Below are positions 1-6,115 of a DNA stretch of 24,270 nucleotides, piece after piece. Numbering within the stretch: the first letter of the stretch is position 1; each line of letters begins with the position of its first letter. The DNA is from a virus. The position numbers and the translations under genes are program-made. The stretch covers positions 1-24,270 of the IMG/VR virus record IMGVR_UViG_3300032224_000202. One strand, given 5' to 3'. The notes beneath the pieces were generated by a model that had not been told where the DNA came from, did not search any database, and was given only the letters and a program-made list of their open reading frames with translations.

Positions 1-175
1 AAATAGCGTGGAAGGTAGTTTCAGCTGGTTCGATTAGTTTTTCGGCATTTGTATACCAATCTATCAGGAATTCCTTCCTAGCCTTACGTTCTGCCCCATT
101 CATCCTACCCCACTTCTTTTCGTTTGGAGGAGGTTGGGCTGCAAGAACTCCGTCAATATCATAGGAAACTATCAT
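1..175 (-). CDS. HAD-superfamily phosphatase-like protein (partial, N-terminus only)
   Basis: Reading the minus strand from an ATG at 175 gives an open frame of 58 residues running off the left edge. It begins MIVSYDIDGVLAAQ. The DxDGVLA signature (Asp6 and Asp8) after a short hydrophobic strand is the catalytic motif I of HAD-superfamily phosphatases: the first Asp is the phospho-acceptor and the second the acid/base. The start overlaps the stop of the upstream gene (ATGA), so the two are probably translationally coupled. HAD proteins in T4-like phages include nucleotidases and the 3'-phosphatase domain of polynucleotide kinase. Which applies here cannot be decided because the cap and motifs II-IV lie outside the window. 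Its position behind a base hydroxylase and a glycosyltransferase makes a role in nucleotide or sugar-phosphate metabolism possible, but this is inference. Confidence 0.75.
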   Translation of the reverse strand, partial: MIVSYDIDGVLAAQPPPNEKKWGRMNGAERKARKEFLIDWYTNAEKLIEPAETTFHAI

Positions 176-1179
176 AGAATTAGGGGATCCACTTTACCTG
201 TCTTTTCAACAATGGCTTTCTGTTTCTCCCAAATAGCCTTACGGATCTCTTCAGAATAAGATGCAAATTTATCTAGTTCTTCTTTGGTATCAGTTGGGTA
301 GCACCAATTTAAACCCTTGTTACCTGCTGGAGCACAGACAGGAATACCAGCATAAAGAGCATGATAAGCACGACCAGTTCTCCAACCAGACTTTTTATGT
401 TTGTCATCATACACAGCTAAACAACCATGGAATGTTTGGTAGAATTTACGACGATCTCTTTGTTGTGGATTGTCAAGAATTTCCAATGCTTCATAATCTT
501 CCCACTCAGCTTCCTTACCTGCAATTTGTAAAAACCGAGAAGAAGTGAATTCCTTAAAGTATTTGGTTCTTCCATTTGGTCTGCCGATATAAACAACCTT
601 TGGAATAGAACCACCATGAAATTCAGCAAACTCCATACCAGAAGCCATTGGTAAATCAACAGTAGTTGAACCGATAGGGCATTTTAAAATCTCAGCTACC
701 TCAGTGCAGTTAGTTGCATTGGCAGCAATAGTCCAACGTGACCAATCTTCATCGGGAAGCAAATTCCATAGGAATGGAAGATCTGGATCATCGTTCAAAA
801 AGATAACACGACCCTTATGAGCCTTAATCATTTCAATAGTTTTATCCCAATACTTCTGATAGAACTGCAAGTTAGTTCCACCAAACTCAAGCATGAGAAC
901 ATCACACTCTTGATAACTGTCAAATGATTTAAATCCATCATCAGATGTAGCATCAGTTGGTTCAGATAGTGGAATGATTCTATGACCAAAGTCAAGCATG
1001 TTCTTGAATAGAGCTACACGTTTCTCTACCCAAGCACCACGAACACCATTCTCTTTATTGGTTAAACCAATCTTACCCGAAACCCTACGATAGCCAACAC
1101 GTGTTCCAGTATTGGTGGAGTTCTTTGAATAGAACCACTCCAGCAATCTTTCTTCACCTAAAAATTCATGTAATGACAT
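172..1179 (-). CDS. Putative GT-B-like glycosyltransferase
   Basis: This 335-residue protein looks like a two-domain glycosyltransferase. Residues 92-101 (CDVLMLEFGG) and 123-130 (GRVIFLND) resemble strands of an N-terminal Rossmann-like domain. A second domain appears to begin at KVVYIGRPNGR (194-204). It continues through a stretch ending GCLAVYD (252-258) to TGRAYHALYAGIPVCAP (268-284), which resembles the nucleotide-sugar-binding C-terminal region of GT-B enzymes. The start is supported by AAGGA just upstream of the ATG. It lies 8 bases after the JBP/TET-like hydroxylase gene and overlaps the HAD gene by 4 bases. Phage DNA glycosyltransferases commonly follow the enzyme that creates the hydroxymethyl group, so transfer of a sugar to hydroxymethylated DNA is the natural hypothesis. 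Donor and acceptor cannot be read from the sequence, and a role on another acceptor is possible. The family call is by pattern only. Confidence 0.6.
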   Translation of the reverse strand: MSLHEFLGEERLLEWFYSKNSTNTGTRVGYRRVSGKIGLTNKENGVRGAWVEKRVALFKNMLDFGHRIIPLSEPTDATSDDGFKSFDSYQECDVLMLEFGGTNLQFYQKYWDKTIEMIKAHKGRVIFLNDDPDLPFLWNLLPDEDWSRWTIAANATNCTEVAEILKCPIGSTTVDLPMASGMEFAEFHGGSIPKVVYIGRPNGRTKYFKEFTSSRFLQIAGKEAEWEDYEALEILDNPQQRDRRKFYQTFHGCLAVYDDKHKKSGWRTGRAYHALYAGIPVCAPAGNKGLNWCYPTDTKEELDKFASYSEEIRKAIWEKQKAIVEKTGKVDPLIL

Positions 1180-1187
1180 TATATTCC

Positions 1188-2498
1188 TTAACCGAAAAAT
1201 TCTTCCAAGCCATTCTTCAATGCTTGTGACTTTGGATGATATTTAATTAACTCGTCTTTGCCAAGTTTACTTTCAAGATATTGATACCATTCATCAGATT
1301 CCCACATACCTTCGGATACACCATTCCAAAGTGGTTTCTGGAATTTATGTTCTTTGTTTAGTCTGCGAGATTCAACAAACTCATAACGACAATTTTCATA
1401 TTCATATGAACCAAGTTCAAGCATCTTCTCACGGAAGTAAACAACCAAAGAGATACGCTCAGAACCTTCTTCACATTTAATCTCAGTATTGCCATGCATT
1501 ACTTCATGGTTATTAATCAAAAGCAAATCACCTGGACGTGGATTAACAGCAATACGATACTCAGGGCAAACAAGATATGCGCCAGTATATTTTCCATCAG
1601 GAGACAAAGTCAAAAGATTTGATAGTCCCGTATTCAAATCACCTACGTCATAGTGTGCTGCAGTTCTAAATGTTTTATTAACAGTCACTGTTGTGAATGG
1701 TGTATTTGGAACTAAGAACCTTGGATCAACTTTGTTCGCTGCAGCCATCTGTGCTGAATAACGCTGAGGAAGAAATTGTTTAAATCCTTCAGCCAAGTGT
1801 TGCAGGAAAGGATAAGACATAGCAAACTTTTCAGGATTCCTTTGAGTGTATGAAGTAGCACGACCATAAGGAATACGTGGATAACGATCAAACCATCCAG
1901 CGATACCAGAGTATACAGAGTTAGCGTAAGTAGTTGCGCAGATTAGTTTATCAGCAACATACTTGGCTTCTTTCTTTTGTTCAGGAATTGATAGATCTTT
2001 AACTCGGTTGACCCAATCTTCAAATACAAACTTATCTTTCTTAACACGATCGATTGACCAAACATTATTGCGATTAGATGGTGATGGTGGTTTACCAACA
2101 TGACGTGCACGAATTTCTGCGACAGGATCTCCGTCCAAACTGTTCTTTGGATCTAGGAAGTGTTCTACCATGTCGTACTCATACTCAGTAACCCATTCAC
2201 GATTACCCAACTTCTCACCACGTGGACCAGCTGCAGCTCCACGATTTTGTGTTTCAGTTGCTGCTTCACGAAGACCTGCATACGCTTGGTCTTGTTGTTC
2301 TTGAGTAAAGAAGTTCTTACGAAACTTCAATACGATTCTTTCTTCACTTCCAGTCAATTCAGGTGATCCTGGAATTTCTGGCATGTAAACATCACAGTCT
2401 TCATCAACAAGAAAATCAAAGTGACTCTCATCAACAAACTGACCCATAAGGTGTTTACAATCAAATTTTTGTTTAGCAATAATAACTTTTACTGTCAT
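1188..2498 (-). CDS. JBP/TET-family 2-oxoglutarate/Fe(II) DNA base hydroxylase
   Basis: The protein has 436 residues and a C-terminal-half dioxygenase core at about 264-356. TVNKTFRTAAHYDVGDL gives the HxD iron motif (His282, Asp284). PRPGDLLLINNHEVMHGNTE gives the distal iron ligand His335. SERISLVVYF gives Arg348, placed to bind 2-oxoglutarate. This arrangement, with GDLNTGLSNLLTL and the GAYLVCPEY strand, resembles the oxygenase domain of trypanosome J-binding proteins and the TET/JBP family, which hydroxylate thymine or 5-methylcytosine in DNA. Residues 1-260 are not recognised and could bind DNA. The last residues, GLEEFFG, resemble the clamp-binding tail of the polymerase in this window. 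The start has AGGAGA overlapping the gp41 stop codon. It sits between helicase gp41 and a glycosyltransferase, consistent with post-replicative base hypermodification. The family is fairly secure; the substrate base is unknown. Confidence 0.85.
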   Translation of the reverse strand: MTVKVIIAKQKFDCKHLMGQFVDESHFDFLVDEDCDVYMPEIPGSPELTGSEERIVLKFRKNFFTQEQQDQAYAGLREAATETQNRGAAAGPRGEKLGNREWVTEYEYDMVEHFLDPKNSLDGDPVAEIRARHVGKPPSPSNRNNVWSIDRVKKDKFVFEDWVNRVKDLSIPEQKKEAKYVADKLICATTYANSVYSGIAGWFDRYPRIPYGRATSYTQRNPEKFAMSYPFLQHLAEGFKQFLPQRYSAQMAAANKVDPRFLVPNTPFTTVTVNKTFRTAAHYDVGDLNTGLSNLLTLSPDGKYTGAYLVCPEYRIAVNPRPGDLLLINNHEVMHGNTEIKCEEGSERISLVVYFREKMLELGSYEYENCRYEFVESRRLNKEHKFQKPLWNGVSEGMWESDEWYQYLESKLGKDELIKYHPKSQALKNGLEEFFG

Positions 2499-2507
2499 AA
2501 TTTTCTC

Positions 2508-3905
2508 CTAGAACTTAAATCCACTAAACTGCTCTTCTTTATGTATTCGTTTTCCAAATTCACTTTTATCAAATAATGGTTTATCATCATCTTTGGTTCC
2601 AGAATCCATCAAGTTTTCTTGAGCAGATAGTTCAACATCATATAATTTCATCTTGGCTCTATCAATACCAATAACAAATCTCTTATAATATCCTGGATCA
2701 TTGTAACGATTCTTCAACTGTTTAACAATAATCTGGTTCAATCCTTCCAGTTCTTCATTACTAATTAAAGCAAACATAAAGTCAGCTGTAGCTGGCAAAC
2801 CAAATGACTCAGACGTATCTTCAAGACCTGGATCTGAATTTGTGAAACCCGATCGAGTTGTTTGAGTTGCTGAAATAATTGGAACATTATGTTCAACTGC
2901 AAGACCACGAAGTTCTTCAGCAATACTCTTGATATATGTATAAGAGTTTACACCATGACTCATCTTCATTCTTTGACTTGCACAAATATTCAAATAGTCA
3001 ATCATAATAATATCAGGAGTAAACTCACGCTTCATCTTTAATTCTTCAAGTAAAGCACGGAAGTGTCCTGCGTGGGCAGAAGCAGTAGGATATTCTTTGA
3101 CCACCAACTTACCTGTAGTCTTGGAAGCAACCTTACCAATACGTGTATCAAAGATATCCTTATCAACTACTTTCAATTCATCCATGGTTAGGTTCAATAA
3201 GTTCGCATCAATACGTTCAGCGATACGCTCTTCAGCCATCTCCATGGTAATGTATAAAACATTCTTACCTTGCATCAAAGCACCAGCAGCAACGTGACAC
3301 ATAAACAAAGATTTACCAACCCCAGTTCCTGCCAGTGCAATGTTTAGAGTTTTCTTACTGAGTCCACCTTTGGTGATTTTGTTGAACATGTCCAAGTCGA
3401 AAGGAATCTTCTCTTCCACCCTGTGATAAAAATCAAAGCGAGCATCACTGTCCTCGATATAGTCATGACCGACATGATTATCAAAGCAAACACCAAGTGC
3501 ATCAGACAGAATAGAAGGAATCGCATCTTTCTGATGAACCTTGTCATTACCTTCAATAATTTTGATTGATTGTAGGATTGCATTATAAACTGCCTTGTCT
3601 TTACAAAACTTCTCTGTTTCAGAAAGTAACCACTCGTCATTTGTTTCTGTCTTGGTTAAATCCGCAGCAAACTTTTGATACTCTGGAACTTCTTTATCAG
3701 TTAGTCCGCTAATGTTACCAATCTCAATTGATAGGATTTCTTGCGTTGCTGGCTTGTTATACTTTTCAAAAAAATCTAAAAGTATCTTTACTGCGGTTAA
3801 TTCTTTTCTATCGCTAAAATATTCTTTCTTCAGATGAGGAACTACCTTACGGCAATATTCTTCATTGTGAATCAGGTTCGCTAGGATCGCCTGTTCTATT
3901 CTCAT
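2508..3905 (-). CDS. 41: DnaB-like replicative helicase, T4 gp41-like
   Basis: This is the hexameric 5'-3' helicase of the phage replisome, which unwinds the fork and works with primase. From the ATG at 3905 it has 465 residues, close to T4 gp41 (475). An N-terminal helical domain with MRIEQAILANLI is followed by the RecA-like core. This carries Walker A GTGVGKS (193-199), ITMEMAEERIAERIDANLL downstream, and Walker B DIIMIDYLN (298-306). GTG codons upstream extend the frame, but the ATG is preferred because AGGTGG lies 5 bases before it and the homologue begins similarly. The gene overlaps the 3' end of the gp40-like gene by 44 bases and follows uvsX in the T4 order uvsX-40-41. Its stop codon overlaps the ribosome site of the base hydroxylase gene. 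Confidence 0.95.
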   Translation of the reverse strand: MRIEQAILANLIHNEEYCRKVVPHLKKEYFSDRKELTAVKILLDFFEKYNKPATQEILSIEIGNISGLTDKEVPEYQKFAADLTKTETNDEWLLSETEKFCKDKAVYNAILQSIKIIEGNDKVHQKDAIPSILSDALGVCFDNHVGHDYIEDSDARFDFYHRVEEKIPFDLDMFNKITKGGLSKKTLNIALAGTGVGKSLFMCHVAAGALMQGKNVLYITMEMAEERIAERIDANLLNLTMDELKVVDKDIFDTRIGKVASKTTGKLVVKEYPTASAHAGHFRALLEELKMKREFTPDIIMIDYLNICASQRMKMSHGVNSYTYIKSIAEELRGLAVEHNVPIISATQTTRSGFTNSDPGLEDTSESFGLPATADFMFALISNEELEGLNQIIVKQLKNRYNDPGYYKRFVIGIDRAKMKLYDVELSAQENLMDSGTKDDDKPLFDKSEFGKRIHKEEQFSGFKF

Positions 3906-4203
3906 CAACACCACCTGTGTACGTTAAATTGTTTTTTGCTATACCTTCGTGTAGAAGTTCTTGAAGAATGTCTCCAATATATTTCTCGAAAGGTTTTGTA
4001 TCGGTAAGGACTTTATTATTGTAGTCTAGAATCTCATAATCAAATTTGATATGCAAAGATGACTCTTCTTCATTTTCTTCAAACGAAACCTTACCGTATT
4101 CATAAATTATACCATCAAATGGACTTTCTGTCAACTTTATCGCATCATGTCCATTGTTGCGATTTTCTACAACAACATATTTGAATAAGTTATTCTTCGT
4201 CAT
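3862..4203 (-). CDS. 40: Head vertex assembly chaperone, T4 gp40-like
   Basis: This 113-residue protein is placed exactly where T4 carries gene 40, between uvsX and 41. T4 gp40 assists assembly of the portal vertex at the membrane. The body reads as a small acidic alpha/beta protein with IIYEYGKVSFEE and LHIKFDYEILDY, patterns I associate with the head vertex assembly chaperone family of T4-like phages. The C-terminus is polar (DENRTGDPSEPDSQ). The chosen ATG at 4203 overlaps the uvsX stop by 14 bases. An upstream extension to 4260 would lie wholly inside uvsX and encodes a basic tail, so it is rejected. No strong Shine-Dalgarno is visible, suggesting translational coupling to uvsX. The identification rests mainly on position, size and motif memory. 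Confidence 0.72.
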   Translation of the reverse strand: MTKNNLFKYVVVENRNNGHDAIKLTESPFDGIIYEYGKVSFEENEEESSLHIKFDYEILDYNNKVLTDTKPFEKYIGDILQELLHEGIAKNNLTYTGGVDENRTGDPSEPDSQ

Positions 4204-5260
4204 CGATATTTGCCAATTCTTTTTCGATTTCCTCGTCTTTAAGGATCTCTGATGAACCAACTTGATATTTGTTTTTTACAAATTCAATAAAAGACTTTTG
4301 TTTAAGTACTGGCATCCAAAATTCTTTAGTATCTGTATCTTTGACACGGAACTTCTTATCTTCTATTTCACCAGATTCCTTGTCCACTTTTGAGTACCAA
4401 CCATTAGATGGCTTAATAACATGTCCCGACTCCAAGGCAATATCCAATAAACCAGACCAACGGCTAATACCACCATCATGATAAACCGTAACAGGTATCT
4501 TAGATTTTTCTCTGACATAACGACTCTTCTCTACGTTAATAATGAAGTTATATCCAATAACTTCAGTTCCTTCTTTTTCTTGTTGACGTCCAAGGATGTA
4601 TACGTTATCAGCTGAATACATCGCACCAGTTCCACCACCTACGATTGCTTTGGGGAACATACCAATTTCCATGTAAGTGTGATTCACAACAACTAATGGA
4701 ATATCTTTCAAGTTCAAGTGTGGGGTAATCATACGGAACAATGACTTCATTTGTTTTGCTCGAGTCATGTCACCAACAGACTTACCTTCCAACGCATCTT
4801 CTACTTCCTTTTTAGACGCAAGATTACCAATAGAATCAATAACAATAATAAGATGGTCGCCACGTTCAACTCCTTGTAGCTGTTGCATAATATCAAATTT
4901 TAATTGTTCTACATCGGTAAGGGGAGTATGAACAACTCGGGATGTGTCGATCCCAAAAGAATCAAAGTAAGACTGAGGAGTACCGAACTCACTGTCATAA
5001 AAAAGTAAAGCAGCATCTGGATATTTGTCCATGTAAGATTTGGCCATCAACAAACTGAAGGCAGTTTTAAAATGCTTTGATGGTCCAGCCCACATAGTGA
5101 TACCTGGAGTTAAACCACCATCAAGGCGACCTGATAATGCAATATTAATTGCAGGAACTGAAGTTGCGATCATATCCTTCTTAGTGAAGAATTTTGAAAC
5201 ATTAAGAACAGCTGAATCTTTGATCGTTGTGTTCTTTTTAATTTTATCTAAAATACTCAT
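4190..5260 (-). CDS. uvsX: RecA-like recombinase UvsX
   Basis: UvsX coats single-stranded DNA and carries out strand exchange in recombination-dependent replication and repair. The protein has 356 residues (T4 UvsX 391). It shows the family's variant Walker A GPSKHFKT (59-66), LLFYDSEFGTP (85-95) with the conserved acidic residue of RecA-type ATPases, Walker B LIIVIDSIGNL (137-147) and VVVNHTYMEIG (190-200). It ends in an acidic tail (IDDEE), as recombinases of this group do. The ATG has AAGG 7 bases upstream, shared with the end of the thioredoxin gene, which stops 1 base before. It is expressed with thioredoxin from the promoter at 5530-5558 and leads into gp40-like and gp41. Confidence 0.95.
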   Translation of the reverse strand: MSILDKIKKNTTIKDSAVLNVSKFFTKKDMIATSVPAINIALSGRLDGGLTPGITMWAGPSKHFKTAFSLLMAKSYMDKYPDAALLFYDSEFGTPQSYFDSFGIDTSRVVHTPLTDVEQLKFDIMQQLQGVERGDHLIIVIDSIGNLASKKEVEDALEGKSVGDMTRAKQMKSLFRMITPHLNLKDIPLVVVNHTYMEIGMFPKAIVGGGTGAMYSADNVYILGRQQEKEGTEVIGYNFIINVEKSRYVREKSKIPVTVYHDGGISRWSGLLDIALESGHVIKPSNGWYSKVDKESGEIEDKKFRVKDTDTKEFWMPVLKQKSFIEFVKNKYQVGSSEILKDEEIEKELANIDDEE

Positions 5261-5261
5261 A

Positions 5262-5513
5262 TTATACCTTTAAAAATTCTAACAATTGAGTTTCGTTCAT
5301 TCCACCAACTTTACGTTTTATTTCTTTACCACTATCATCAAGAAGAATCAATACAGGAACTGAACGAATGTTATATTCCGCAGATCGTGAACCGCAAGTA
5401 TCGATATCAATATCTTCAATTTCCATATTGATCTTATCTTCAGCACCTTTGATTACCATAGACAATCCTTGGCATGGACCACACCATTTAGCGTGAAATT
5501 TTAATAGTTTCAT
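5262..5513 (-). CDS. Thioredoxin-fold protein with WCGPC active site
   Basis: This is a small thiol-disulphide oxidoreductase of 83 residues. It has the canonical WCGPC motif (10-14) after the strand LLKFHAKW, a cis-proline segment SVPVLILL (Pro53) and the C-terminal Gly-Gly (70-71) before a final helix. It is shorter than E. coli thioredoxin (109) and lacks the first strand and helix, like T4-type glutaredoxin or thioredoxin (NrdC-like) proteins. In phages these usually serve as electron donors for ribonucleotide reductase. T7 polymerase uses host thioredoxin as a processivity factor, but this family B polymerase has gp45 instead. AGGAG precedes the ATG, and it is the first gene after the promoter at 5530-5558. 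Neighbours are UvsX downstream and the Asp/Asn-hydroxylase-like gene upstream. Confidence 0.9.
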   Translation of the reverse strand: MKLLKFHAKWCGPCQGLSMVIKGAEDKINMEIEDIDIDTCGSRSAEYNIRSVPVLILLDDSGKEIKRKVGGMNETQLLEFLKV

Positions 5514-5529
5514 ATATTCTCCTAAAGTA

Positions 5530-5558
5530 ATTATACACCATATGTATATTTTTGTAAA
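5530..5558 (-). promoter_or_regulatory. Sigma-70-type promoter for thioredoxin-uvsX-40-41-hydroxylase unit
   Basis: On the minus strand TTTACA (5558-5553) is separated by exactly 17 bases from a perfect TATAAT (5535-5530). It lies in the 47-base gap upstream of thioredoxin, one of the few non-coding gaps in this region. The spacer is AT-rich and differs from the ATAATTCAGG family seen at other promoters here. Confidence 0.8.
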
Positions 5559-5560
5559 GT

Positions 5561-6115
5561 TTATTTTGGATTCTTTTTATTGTGAGGAACATCAAATACA
5601 AAAGTAATCCTAACCTCTTCTCCAACATTCTCTGTTCCATGCAATAATTTATTATTGAACCACAACAGAGTTCCTGGTTCTACTATGTATTCTTCATCGC
5701 CAACGAAGTATTTGTATCTTCCTGCAATAGAAAGATGATAGCGATCTCGAGTTTGATAGTAGCTACCCACGTCAATATGTTTGCCAACAAATCCACCAAC
5801 AGGTAGTGACAAGAAACCACAGCGATCGTGTTTGTGGAAATGACGTTTCATAAAACTAACAATTTCTGTGTGTCTGTCATACGCAGGTGTCTTTACAGAA
5901 AGTTCTGAATCGCCTACATATTCACCTTCTTTGGCAATCGCACCCATTACTAATTGCAATACACCAGCCTCAAGAACTGGGAAACCAAAATCTTTGTGGA
6001 CGCTAGATGTTCCTTCGATTGTTTTCTCAGCACCCCAATCAGCTTTATATTGTTTTAGCTGAGCAAGAATCTTTGATACATTAATCCCTGTTCGAATGAC
6101 TTTGATGTTATCCAA
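5561..6115 (-). CDS. Aspartyl/asparaginyl beta-hydroxylase-like 2OG-Fe(II) oxygenase
   Basis: The protein has 184 residues with a C-terminal double-stranded beta-helix fold. Visible motifs are GFVGKHIDVGSYYQTRDRYH, giving HxD iron ligands His113 and Asp115, the distal ligand in LLWFNNKLLHGTENVG (His159), and EEVRITFVFDV (Arg169), suited to binding 2-oxoglutarate. The spacing and the YHLSI and KYFVGDEEYIVEPG segments fit the aspartyl/asparaginyl beta-hydroxylase family. In phages the target of these enzymes is unknown; it could be a protein or a modified nucleotide. It overlaps the end of DNA polymerase by 8 bases and is the last gene before the promoter at 5530-5558, so it is co-transcribed with the polymerase. 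It is distinct from both the JBP/TET-like and prolyl-4-hydroxylase-like proteins in the window. Confidence 0.8.
   Translation of the reverse strand: MDNIKVIRTGINVSKILAQLKQYKADWGAEKTIEGTSSVHKDFGFPVLEAGVLQLVMGAIAKEGEYVGDSELSVKTPAYDRHTEIVSFMKRHFHKHDRCGFLSLPVGGFVGKHIDVGSYYQTRDRYHLSIAGRYKYFVGDEEYIVEPGTLLWFNNKLLHGTENVGEEVRITFVFDVPHNKKNPK

Noticed and set aside
261-548. Plus-strand frame of 95 codons opposite the glycosyltransferase
   Set aside because: It is the complement of a well-supported gene, has no ribosome site or family features and no plus-strand promoter is seen nearby. The same applies to the plus-strand frames elsewhere in the window, such as 6096-6389, 7419-7754, 10297-10725 and 19777-20349.
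417-659. Minus-strand frame of 80 codons nested in the glycosyltransferase, and similar nested minus frames (3344-3640, 8225-8467, 15216-15431, 22852-23154)
   Set aside because: They overlap recognisable domains in another frame and encode low-complexity or motif-free sequence.
4009-4040. Possible promoter inside the gp40-like gene (TTGATT and AATAAT with a 17-base spacer)
   Set aside because: Both hexamers are imperfect and the sequence is AT-rich; such matches are expected by chance.
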